Source of the DNA: Lates calcarifer
Lineage: Eukaryota > Chordata > Actinopteri > Centropomidae
Length of the DNA stretch: 64,000 bases
NCBI RefSeq assembly: GCF_001640805.2
Contig: NC_066850.1
Coordinates: 4,647,162-4,711,161 of the forward strand
Direction of reading: 5' to 3'
Shown here piece after piece: positions 1 through 10,707 of the stretch. The first letter of the stretch is position 1. Each line of letters begins with the position of its first letter. The translations under genes and the position numbers were made by a program. The notes beneath the pieces are model-generated. The model searched no databases. It was not told the origin of the DNA and saw nothing but the letters and a program-made list of their open reading frames with translations.

Positions 1-97
1 GATCTGACATCAAACAGACAAGAAGGATAGTGTTACCAGCATTATTATTACTGCAAAAGAAATTATGGTAATAATTGTATTGGCAGTGATGTTAGAC

Positions 98-2362
98 CTG
101 TGGCTAGGTGTGTGTATTCTCAGGTGAGCCATCCTGGCAAGCAAGGACAGGTGGTCATAGTGTGTGTGGAGGATCCGTACAGCAATGTCACTCACAGCCA
201 GCTGCTTGGGAAGCTCAAAGCCAAGGCCCACCTCTTCAAAGTTTAAACCTTTAAACCTGCATGAAGCAGTCAGAATCAAAGAGTGCTAATCAGTGTTCCA
301 GCTGCAGACCTTTCTTTTATTGTCACATATAACCCATATAATATTATTGTAGTAGTTTCTACGATACACACACCTTGGATTCTTCTTAAGGTTGGCCCAC
401 AGACACAGTGTAATGTTATTGTCTTTCACTACGGTCTGCATGTTGCCTGTTTCAGTGTCGATGTTTGCACTGGCCCTCTGTAGCCAAGGAGACACCCAAC
501 ACAAAAAACAGGAGTGGTTTACTTCCTTATACAATAAGTACTTCCACAATGTGAGCACGTGAGCGATTCTAATTCTTGTACCTTGAGAATCTCCTCAGTG
601 GTGAGGCTGTGTTTAGAGTGGATTAGCTCCTGCAAATTGATGAGGGCCCCCTGGTACTTCTGGCCTTCTAGTGGATCTGCAACATCTCTGAGCAGAGCCT
701 CCAGCTCCTCAACTAGCTATAAAAGATAACATGAACTTGCTCGCAGATTTTGTAACATTAGAATATAGCAAATAATACACAATACATTTCAAGTAACTGC
801 AAGACACATCTATACATGTAATACAGACCTGTAGAGCGAGATGACATTGCTTGAGCACAGGTGTGATATTGACCTCTGGGTCATCTCTCCATAAGCTGAT
901 ATATGTGTTCATTTCCTGCTGTACTGCTGGGTCAGGGGTACCATCACAGCGCATGTACCTCTCCCACTGCACACAAAAAACACACTCTATGTTATAATCA
1001 GCTGTGATAAATTATAATCATTATTGAATTGTTTACACAGGAAGAAAAGATCATTGGTAACAATACTAGTCTTTTATTTTTTTAATGTGAAGTCTTCCTC
1101 TCTCTAAATCACTCACACAGACAGAAACACACACCTTGGCTTTCTCCACAGCATCAGTTTTCCATTTGGTCACTGTGGTATGATTCTCCTCCAGTAGATG
1201 GCGTAGTTCATTCAGCTCATCCTCTCTGCGCTCTCTGTCCTGTAGGTAGAGCCACATTTACAGGAATTTACAGGACTTGTCTACAACAAATAAGGTTAGT
1301 TTGAAACAGAATTAATGCTCAAAAGGAAAAATAATCAAATAATCAATACTCCATTGCTTAATGTGTATTACAGTCAATGATCATGACTGACCTGCTGTTA
1401 TATCTTACCTTTAATTCTAGCCTTTCTAACTCCTTCTCCTTCCTCTCTCTTTCAAGCCTTTCCTTCTCCTCTTTCTCTGCCTGTAGTCGGGCTTCTTCTG
1501 CAAAGAAAAAACACAAAGGATGTAGACAGTACCTCAAAATGTATCCTAAAACGGTAGTAATCTTTTTTATTCCTACACTGTGACTGGTATAACCTCACAA
1601 CAGATTATTAAATACTATACATTGCATGATTTCTAGTGCTTACAAAGTCTCTACGTCATTATTTTGCTCCAGTTAGAATTAACAGGGATCTATGAACAAA
1701 GCTTTACCTTCCTCTTGCAGCCTCCTCGCCTCCTCTTCTTCCTGCTGCTTCGCCCTCTGAGCTTTGGACAGCTTCCGTCCCTTTTTGGATGACTTCAAAC
1801 CAGCAAAACATTGATGCGAGTGTTAAACAGGGACAGATCAGTAGTCTTATCTGTACTTACTCGGAAAATAGTTTAGGAAAAGGTGGATGCACACTGACTG
1901 AATGAGGTGGAGGATGGTTACTCTGTGTCTTTGACTACACAACTGATTTGAATATAAGATCGAAATGTGATTATAAAGGAGAGAATGTGCTGACTGCCTC
2001 TTGCTCATACCTTTCCTTTCTTGGGCGGCAATATCATTCACAGGAGAAAACATGGAGAGAGAGAGTTCAAGAATGGCAGGCTTTAAGATTTGAATTCAAG
2101 GCAAAGTTAGTATGAAAATGAAGACTATAAAGAAAATGTAGAATTAAAGGTACTTCCTGCTAACTCGCTTGCTAAGCAGCGCTACTAACTACAGCACTGA
2201 CCTCACTATCCTATAACTTACTTTATCTTTATCCTTACTTTTTGCATATGTAACCATTACCTATATTCGCCGTTAAACCCTGCTGTTTATATCATTTGAA
2301 TATCATAAGGTTTAAGGCCAAAAAAGGACAATTGGGACGAAAAAATGTTAAAAACTCACCAT
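98..2362 (-). CDS. dnai7: Axonemal dynein-associated protein DNAI7 (CASC1), 5' part only
   Basis: This is the N-terminal portion of the DNAI7/CASC1 protein, a factor linked to inner-arm axonemal dynein in motile cilia. The gene continues beyond the left edge. Coding exons in transcript order are 2362-2360 (the ATG alone), 2028-2011, 1792-1708, 1497-1409, 1239-1135, 966-829, 716-582, 477-374 and 256-about 98. Phases agree from exon 3 onward. The protein starts with a lysine-rich stretch, then a Glu/Arg/Lys coiled coil (about residues 20-100). Family-typical blocks follow: RCDGTPDP, an EMNTYISLW block, LCLWANLKKNPR and SDIAVRILHTHYDHLS. Two points are weak: exon 2 (codons P-P-K-K-G-K) has no AG directly before it, and the last exon's donor (CACAG/GTCTAAC near 98) is a guess. 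Introns hold nothing else I can name. Identity is secure from the block order and from the neighbouring etfrf1. Confidence 0.88.
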
Positions 2363-2790
2363 ACTGAAGCTGAACTGAAAACTCGAGCGTCTATGTAACC
2401 ATAGCAACATTTACGCATGCGTGGTTATCTGTTTTTATTTACGACACAAGACGAAACGATATACGGCTAGAGTGTCCAACTGAGGTTTAAGGAAGGACAA
2501 AGTGAAAAGGAGACGTCTCTTGAGTACACCTCGAGCAAACCTACCCAACAAAATAACACGTGTAAATATAAATACGCTGTTTAATATGGTTGTTCATAGA
2601 GTTTGTGAAAGATGTAGTAAATGGTGAATGCTAACTAACAGGCTAGCTAGCTGGCTAACTCTATTGTCATACTGGCTCCTCTCACTCACGCTCACTAGTT
2701 TTCTTGTCTCTGCTGTGGTCGTTCTCTCTGTTAACGTTTCTTTTTTCATTTTCTCGTTTTAGAGGTGTGAAAGGCCACCTCGTTCCTGTC
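2363..2790. promoter_or_regulatory. Divergent promoter between dnai7 and etfrf1
   Basis: This 428-bp interval separates the two start codons and must hold both transcription starts. It contains a consensus RFX site 33-46 bp upstream of the dnai7 ATG (listed separately) and no convincing TATA box. The etfrf1 5' exon or leader lies in its right half; a pyrimidine-rich tract ending TTTTAG at about 2761 could be a 3' splice site of a leader intron. Known: dnai7 and etfrf1 are also head-to-head neighbours in mammals. Inferred: the promoter is shared. Confidence 0.6.
2395..2408. promoter_or_regulatory. X-box (RFX transcription factor site)
   Basis: The 14 bases read GTAACC-AT-AGCAAC, which fits the vertebrate RFX consensus GTNRCC-N(0-3)-RGYAAC at every position. 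RFX2/RFX3 switch on ciliary genes in vertebrates. The site is 33 bp upstream of the start codon of dnai7, a cilium gene, which is where such boxes normally sit. Confidence 0.75.
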
Positions 2791-3145
2791 ATGGCCAACC
2801 CTTTCAGGGGTGAGGTTATCAAACTCTACAAAAATGTAAGTAAACCAGTCAGTGACACACACTTTTACACTCAACTTACGGTTATACCCTGTGCTGATCA
2901 TGTGAAACGGTGTGTTTGTTGTCCTCCCAAAGCTGCTGTATCTTGGTCGTGAGTATCCCAAAGGACCAGTATATTTCAGAGAGCGCCTGAAGTCAGCCTT
3001 CATGAAGAATAAAGACGAGACGGACCCTGAGAAGATCAAAAAGCTGGTGGCCCGGGGCGAGTTTGTCATCAAGGAGCTGGAGGCTCTTTATTTCCTCAGG
3101 AAATATCGAACCATGAAGAAGAGGTATTATGAACCAGAAGAATAA
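2791..3145 (+). CDS. etfrf1: ETFRF1 / LYRM5, LYR-motif mitochondrial protein
   Basis: Two coding exons, 2791-2835 and 2933-3145, joined by a 97-bp GT-AG intron, encode 85 aa. The family removes FAD from the electron transfer flavoprotein and so regulates mitochondrial fatty-acid and amino-acid oxidation. The Complex1_LYR fold is visible: the motif appears as [13 protein letters not shown] near residues 12-24, then YFRERL, the [14 protein letters not shown] helix and a C-terminal [12 protein letters not shown] block, all close to human LYRM5. The start is the first ATG in frame and gives MANPFRGEV, matching the mammalian N-terminus. It is transcribed away from dnai7. The length is normal for the family and there are no defects. 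Confidence 0.95.
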
Positions 3146-4549
3146 TTACACGCAAATACAGCTTCAGATTATGTTTTCTGAAATGAAATACAGGCAGCGG
3201 GAGCAGTGAGCCAAAGTACGGTCAATAATAGTCAATATGTATATTCTCAGATTATGCAGCAGTCTTTTATTTTCACACACACCTATTGAAAACACACCCC
3301 ACAGAAATTACAAACTCCTTATAGTTTCCCTTATTTAAAAATAAACTGTGCTTTTCTCATAAGGGAAATGACACATCCATTTGCAATAAGTGCCAGAAAG
3401 TGATGATGTAGCTGTTACAGACTGTGCTTTGTATTTTTTATACACAAGTTGCACCTTAATGTGTTTTTAATCTCAAATACTGTGTGCTGATATCACATTT
3501 TCCTCCAGAAAAGGTGCTAGGCCAGGTTTGATGTAAATCAACATTTCATCAGGTCAGTAAATTCATTACATACTTTGAAATGGCTGATAAAGATGCAGAC
3601 ATCCACCTGGTCTGGTAAGAAACTGTAGAAGCAGAGGTATCAGTCTGACCGAATCATAATATATGTATGTAATGTATTTTGTATTTTAGTGTATATATTT
3701 GTAAATGCATGGTCATATTTCCTGAAGAGTGAATGTACATGACTATGTATGTATGCACTATTAGACAGAAATCAAAAATAAATTTTGCATAAATGCACCA
3801 GTGTTTTTAAGAGTGATATCCTCTGTCACAACAAATACTAGAACACCAGTTTATTTTTCCTTAGCTTGTATGAAATTATACCATAAATGCATTTAATATA
3901 TATATTTCTTCCATTAAAATAGGAAAACGTAGACTGAAAGAAAACATTGCAAGTGTGTGTTGACTGTCAGAACAATGACAAGCAGAATCACAGCTCCAGA
4001 TACTTGGCTGAGAGGTAAAATTGAAAAAATACAGTATAAATGGAAGTCAGGGTGTGAGACAGCCATAACCCTTAGAGCATTACCTGTTTTGACCTTTCTA
4101 TGCTCCCCCCTGATTGCCTGACCCCTCCCACCTCATTAAGGGATTGGTTTCACCTGCTTGGGGTTTTTAAAAGCTCTGTGAGTTCAAGCTGGTGTGCTCT
4201 CTATCTCTCTTCTGGAAGACAGGTTTAGTTTGGTTTTGATTCTATTGAGTTAACCTTGTTTAATTGAGCTGCTATTGTGTAGACCCCCCTTCCTCATTAT
4301 GCTCTCAAACAAACTGGGCATAACAGGTGTTTTTGTACATCAGTTCAAATGATGAGATTCAGTCCATTTAAGTATTTGAGCAACAGAATCCAACATGTGA
4401 TTATACCCAACCTATTGTGATGAACCATTTTCATTAGTTTGCTCCTGTAACCATGGAAAAACTTAGGGCTAACAACCGGTTTAAAAAAAATCAATGATCA
4501 GGAAGAGATGTTTTTTGGACTCGTGCATGAAGGGTCTGTGTGCTGTTAC
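3146..4549. other. etfrf1 3' UTR and intergenic DNA
   Basis: There is no supported gene here. Two AATAAA polyadenylation signals on the plus strand, at 3340-3345 and 3777-3782, are candidate ends for etfrf1. I looked on the minus strand for downstream exons matching the orphan transporter exon at 4550-4765 and saw none before etfrf1. Confidence 0.6.
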
Positions 4550-4765
4550 CTCAGCTGGGTTGGTTAGCACTACAACGGCTGACAAGTAGCTGTCAGTCAG
4601 GGACAGGGAGACAGGCAGAGTTGTCAGACTGTGGCCCCCTGTTAGAGAGTCCCTGGAGCTTCTCTGACCCCTGTTCACCCAGGTGTAGTAGACCCCAGTG
4701 CCAACAGTCACCACCAGTATGAGAGCAAACACCACAAAGCTAGCTACCGCAGAGACGTGTGGCAT
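4550..4765 (-). pseudogene. Orphan first exon of a third slc5a8-like copy
   Basis: A 72-codon open exon with a usable donor (GAG/GTAACA) corresponds to exon 1 of the two neighbouring transporter copies (78 codons), sharing SFVVFALILVV, VYYTWVNRGQRSS and a NPAE end. It is the most diverged copy: about six codons are missing near the N-terminus, the ADY before VVFA has become ASF, and SLTASFMSA has become SLTDSYLSA. No later exon exists between it and etfrf1. It is therefore a remnant of a third tandem copy, or an exon stranded when the rest was lost. It could still serve as an alternative first exon for nothing visible here. Confidence 0.8.
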
Positions 4766-5220
4766 TTTGGTGAAAGTCAGAACAAAACTTGAGATTACTG
4801 ACAGTCCTTCCACAGAACATTTTGTCACAATGAACAAGCCAAGAGTAGGCACTGTTCTCCTAGTCCCAGAACTTCACACACACAAACATATTAGATACTT
4901 ATTATCTAGAATATAACTGTGTTAACTCATTTGAGGAAATAGGAAACACAGAGGAACACATTCTTAAACCACCTGAATTAAGATATTACAATGTCAGAGC
5001 TATAACTCGTGTTTAATATTTCAGGTTATATTAAATAAAAATAAAACATAAATATTCTACAAATATACTTTTTTAAACAGTGATATCCTAGTTTATAGAA
5101 AAGAAAAAAGTACTTTGAATCCTTTGCTATTTTTTTTGTATTAGACTATAAGATGACTGACAATTGTGATGTGACAAATACCAAAATTGTAAGAATTGAA
5201 TCTAGAAAATGTGTTCCATT
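4766..5220. other. Spacer between orphan exon and copy B
   Basis: About 450 bp of AT-rich DNA with no exon, RNA gene or recognised repeat. It must contain the former 5' flank of the orphan exon and the 3' UTR of copy B. Confidence 0.5.
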
Positions 5221-8200
5221 TCATTTGGGAATACTACTTATTGTTGAATCCATTTCAGTGTCATAGAAAGCAGGATTTGTGTTGCCAGATTTCTCCTCTC
5301 TGTTCTTTGTCAGGTCAAACTCCTCTGTTCGTCTCATGACCTGGGGGAGGAAGGGAACATACTAGAAGTCAGCAGCTGTTGTCAGTCTATAGCTTTTGAT
5401 ATTGTTTGTCTGCTGCAGCACTTACTTTGCCTTTGAAGAACTTGAATATGTGATAGATAGTTGTGTCTTCTCTCATTAACGTAAGCCTCAAGTCCACTCT
5501 CTCCTTCCAGCCTCCTGACATGTTCATTGTGAACATAAAATGGTCATTACAAACCGGTGGGACCACGGGATCTAATTTCCAAACCCGCCAACAGAACTCA
5601 TTTGTTTACCTGTAAAGAGGCTGACCATCAATCCCACAATGAAAGCAGTTGCAGTTCCAATGACACTGAGGTAAAGATAGGAAGGAGACTGCCATTTGTC
5701 TGTCAGCAGATGTCTAGTGATGGGAGAAAATAGTACATGTTCGGTTGCTGTGGTATATTAACAGCAATGAATTCTAGAATATACATTTCCATTTAAAAGT
5801 ATTCTGTTCTTGAATAGCTTTACATATACTAGGTTAAAAAACAAACAAACAAATGTATATGTGTGTAACAAATATTGTTAGATAAGAGTTTGACTGACCA
5901 ACTGACGTTGCTGTCATCCATTACTTACTGACTTAGATGTCATAATGTCCCATGATGCTGCCTTTTAGGATCTAAATTTGTATTCCTCTAGGTAATTATT
6001 GCCCTTATTTCTTCTGGGAATTGTTCTCACAATAATTACTCATTGATTCATCACAGCTAGTTGCATTCTTACATGCCATCACTGTTCTGTATGGGGGCAG
6101 TGGTGATGGTGCTTGGTTCTGTCGGCAGAGCCGTGGAGGTCCAGTTGAGGCTGTCACCAGTGGCGAAGTTACAGCCCTCAGTGGTCATTGGCAGAGGTCG
6201 GGTCATCTCAGGAATGGGAGGGGATATCAGGGATGCAAGGCAGAAAGCTAAGGCCGCCACTAACCCAGTCACTAGACCTGACAAACCTCCCTATAGGAAA
6301 TCAGGAATATCATCAAACTCAAAAAAGCAAACAAACTGATTGATTGAGAGACAAACTGTTACACGGACATGCAGGATTTACAAATTGTAAATGAAGTTTT
6401 AACTGATCCTTTTTAAGGCTTTAGTGATCTGATGACAGTTGTGGGGGTTTTTGTTACCTATTTAATTGTAATGTAGAGAGTCCATGTAGAAATGGCTTTG
6501 ATATTAACATATGTAAATTGATACAATCATGCTTGAAAAACCAATAGTTAAATTAGGTTGGACTTACTTTGGAATTGGCAAATGGACAGAGGATACCCAG
6601 TGTGAATAGGCCAAGTAAAGGACCTAGAGTGATACCACTGATGACAGCACCTGCCTACTCAAAAAGACACACATCTATACTTTTGCCTCATGTAACAATT
6701 ACTAATAAATACATAATGTATGTTTTTGTTTGTCCAGAGACTGTGATGCTTATTAACAGATCCACAGATCTACCTGCATCATCCCTCCCATGAGCGAGGC
6801 TAGTCCAGCCATAGTAATGCATACAACTCCATAAAAGAAACCTGCAAACGACATTATGTCAAATACTGAGATTTTAATCCTCGACAAATCATTTAGCTGA
6901 CATACAGCATATATTGTAAACATAAACAGTCCACGTACTCAGTCCTTTGGACACCCAGGTCAGGTGTTTCTCCGACATGTTAGTGTATGGCTTGATCAGA
7001 TCCTCTAGTGTCACTGCTGCTAGTGCATTAATGCTTGAAGACACTGTGCTGGGGTTGAAATGAGACCAAAATCATAAAAAACAGAAAAGAGCCATTGTAT
7101 TTATACAGATTCTTAATGGCCACTGCTTTGTTAAAGTACTGAACATGTATGATTAGTTGATGTAGAGTGGTGATCATAACAATTATTTTAAATACATGAT
7201 ATATGTTATCAAAAGACTGTAAATGAAAGTGAACAAACCTTAGAGAGCCACTATATACTGCTGCAAAAAATAGTCCTTTAAGGCCAGGATAACCTGTAAA
7301 GATGTCCACCACCAAATACGGCATCAACTGTAGAGACAGGTATTAACAGACATGAGAAGGAGTTCTTGGAAACTCACACAATAAGGTACATAAAAAGAAA
7401 GTATGATACCCTAGCTACTTCTTTATGTCCATTGTTACTAAGTTTTTACTTTCTTTCCTCACATGTACACTGGTGTGTGTGTGTTTTGAGTGAGTTTTGT
7501 TGCACTGACGATCCTATCGTACCTCATCAGGAGCAGAGACATGTCCAGCGGTCCATGGGTCACAGTCCTTATAGATTGAGTAGAGGCACATTCCTGCAAA
7601 CACTGAGCACAGCAGGAAGGAACACAGACCTACCAGGTTGATGTATAGAGCTCTGGAAAAAGAAAGAAACACAACAGATAGTATTCATAAGATGAATTTA
7701 CATAATATATATGTCCCACTTGCAATTATAGATGTAAAACAATTATATTCCACTATTACATGGCCTCCAGGAGTGGACAAATGGTCAAGATTAAAACCAT
7801 CAGCTCACTACTCAAGGTGCTCACCCTCTACATGTATAAATATGAAAAGCCACCATGTGAACACTGGAATTTATCAAAGGTGGCACCCCTTGAAAGTATT
7901 AAAAAACTGAACTTCTGCTCAACTCACATTCTGGCATGAGTGATGCTTTTGCAGGAGACATATCTCTGGACCTGGGCTTGGTGGACCCCGTAGATTGCAA
8001 CCCAACCAAAGGTCCCTCCAGTAATCATGGTCCAAAAAGTGTGTCTCCTCAAAGGGTTTATGTCAAAGCTGGTGAAACACAATAAGAGGATGATTTTCAA
8101 TTCAGTAAAAAAAAAAAAAAAAAGAAGTAAAGTTGTTCAAACCATGCCAGTCCCACAAAATAACATCACCATCACAGTTTATTTATTCAAATCCACATAT

Positions 8201-9837
8201 CCAAATCCAATATCAGCCGATCAGAGGTGTTCTCTGCCTATTTAAATGAGGATGTTGTAATATGATTACAACAGAACTCAACTGAGTTATTTATTTATTT
8301 ACCAATGTACAGTACAGAATGCAGACAGCGCCTGTTGAAATGATGCCACCCCACAGATCCATATCAATAACTGGAGAGAGACAGTATCACACAGCAGTCA
8401 CACACTGACACAAAACCAACCACCTTTAAGTTAATTTTACAAATTTGATGTGTAAACCTGACTCACTGCTGTAGACTGAAAACATACCTTGCTGTAAAGC
8501 CAGAGCTGGGCCATAAATGATGATTCCAGTGTAGAGGATCTGTGGCAGAGAGATATAAATAATACCAACATAAAGAGACCTCGGATGAAAGACTGTGGTT
8601 TTACCTGCAGAGGTTAAACCCCTGTCATTATGTGTTTACTGGCTTCTCACTCACTGCCTGAATCATGAATACCACAGTTCCCAGCAGACGGGTTGCTCTG
8701 TTGAAACGCAGCTCCAGATACTATAAGAGAAACAGGACACAAACAGATATTGTACACTGTCATTATTAATCATTGCTATGTGTAAATAAACCACATTTAT
8801 TTACATACCATTTGATTTCAGACCAGGATATTGTGTTAAATCTTTGGTCTTTAATCAAAACCATTGAGCAATACAACATTTAACTGTACATAAGTACAAA
8901 TTTGACTATACCTCTGTTCAAATTTAAACACTGTACTTTTTACATCATTACATCTGTTTCACAAAATATGATGCACTGCTGTTGATTAACCTACCCACGA
9001 GCATACAGTATAAGCCACAGAAGCCAAATGCACCTCAGTTTATTGAACAACAGTTAGATAGTACACAAAATATTTTACACACTCGCCTCGTAAGTGCTGG
9101 TGAGAGACAGTCTATAGAAGAATGGGAGAAAGAGCTCAGATGTGACCACCATCGCCAATACATAGGAGACACCGAACAATAGAAAGATGGCTCCGTAGCG
9201 GTACACCTACAAACCACAGATCATTTCAATTAGTTAAGCTTTCCATGAAATTAAAAAAATAAGCATTAACATGCAGTCACAATTAGGTTTGTTTCACTGC
9301 AGGTCCAACACCAGTATGGAAAGGTAAAATACTGTTCTAACTTTCATTTGCCATTACTTTGAATGCTAAAATTTCAAAGTCTGTGATTTTATGAAACTGA
9401 AACATATCCTTGAATTTCTCCTAGAATTTTGGTGGGTCACCTGTCCAAAATAAATAAACGCAAAGCTAAAAAAATGATTTTGTTTTTCCTTCAAAAGAAG
9501 TTTGTTGTTTCAGTCTCTTTTCATTTTGCAAGAATATATAAAACTGCAGTGACACCTTAACCAATAAAAACAAAAATGCAGTGAGCATCCATTGCCACCT
9601 TACCTCAGCTGGGTTGGCCAGCAGTGTGGTGGATGACATGAAGCTGGCAGTCAAGGACATGGAGACAGGCAAGGCTGTCAGTTTGCGAGACCCAGTTAAG
9701 AAGTCCTTGGAGTTTCCTCTGCCTCTGCTGACCCAGGCGTAGTAGACCCCGACAGCAGCGGACACCAACAGCATGAGAGCAAACACCACATAATCTGCTA
9801 CCATTAAGGAGCCAGCTGCCGGAGAGCCTCCTGACAT
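5221..9837 (-). pseudogene. slc5a8-like copy B, lacking exons 6 and 7
   Basis: Fifteen of the 17 exons of the intact neighbour are present with identical exon lengths: 9837-9604, 9206-9087, 8720-8655, 8539-8488, 8370-8303, 8068-7928, 7652-7523, 7327-7239, 7048-6939, 6841-6774, 6654-6568, 6290-6073, 5713-5610, 5514-5426 and 5340-5221. The counterparts of exons 6 (39 bp, [13 protein letters not shown]) and 7 (116 bp) are absent from the 234 bp between 8070 and 8303, which hold a run of 17 A. Joining exon 5 to exon 8 shifts the frame and gives a stop at once (TTG CTT TGA). The lost part covers about 52 residues around a transmembrane segment. Otherwise splice sites are intact, with a GC donor after exon 2. 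It looks like a recently disabled paralogue; a local assembly loss is the alternative. Confidence 0.8.
8107..8123. repeat. A17 homopolymer at the site of the missing exons
   Basis: Seventeen consecutive A on the plus strand lie between exons 5 and 8 of copy B, where exons 6 and 7 should be. Such runs favour slippage, deletion and assembly collapse, so the run may mark the breakpoint. Confidence 0.8.
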
Positions 9838-10707
9838 TTTAGTAGAAGTCACACCAAAACTAGAAATATAATTGTTCAGAGAGTTATTCACACTGTTTGC
9901 ACTCAGACAGTCCTCTGTGAATAAATGGAGATCTCTGTGCATCGCCTACTGATGTGACTGAACTGCAGGAAGATAAACAAACCTTTTATCTACTGTGTGT
10001 GTTGTTTTTCTTACCATTCTAGCCAGGAACACAAAGTGAGCATGCCACGAGTAGGCACTGATTTGCAGATACTCCACACACACACACATTAGGTAATAAC
10101 TATCAGGAATGTGACAGTATGTTTAGTCATTTAAGAAAGAAAAAGAAATCCAACGTTGGACACACTTTATGACATAGTATCAACGGACTGTTATAGCAGC
10201 TGGCACGAAGGCCAGGATCAATATTTTTTCAAAGTTAATGTGTATCCTCTTGACCTGTGACTGTGTGTTATATAATTTAGTTAAATATACTGTATTTCAG
10301 TGAATAGCTAACACATGTCTGCGTTACCTTGAATGGCCTATAATGTGATGGAGAACAAAAAAACATCCATTCATTTAGCCTTTACAGTGAAACTTTCACA
10401 CTCACATTCGTATTGGCTGTTTAGGGAAACCTGACCTGCATGTCTTTGGACTGTGGGAGGGAAATCACACAGAAATGAGAGAACATGCAAACCCCTCAAA
10501 GAATGGTTCCAGCTGGCCAGCTGAATTGAGCCTATAGGGTCTTGTTGCTGTATACAGTTCCCAGCACAAATTAAAATCTAAAGCATTATTGAAAGTCACG
10601 CACACATTTTTTTCTGTAATCCAACTCACTTCATTGGCATTTCTTCCATTAGACCACACAAAAGATTTCATCAAGAATTACTGTAAACCACAAATATAAG
10701 TTGCATT
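9838..10707. other. Intergenic DNA between copies B and C
   Basis: This 870-bp stretch holds the 5' flank of copy B and the 3' flank of copy C. A short CA run lies at about 10077-10087. I see no further gene. Confidence 0.5.

Noticed and set aside
3900..4480. Possible further exons of the orphan transporter copy, or an LTR fragment
   Set aside because: No exon-like match on the minus strand and no terminal repeats or coding remnants were visible.
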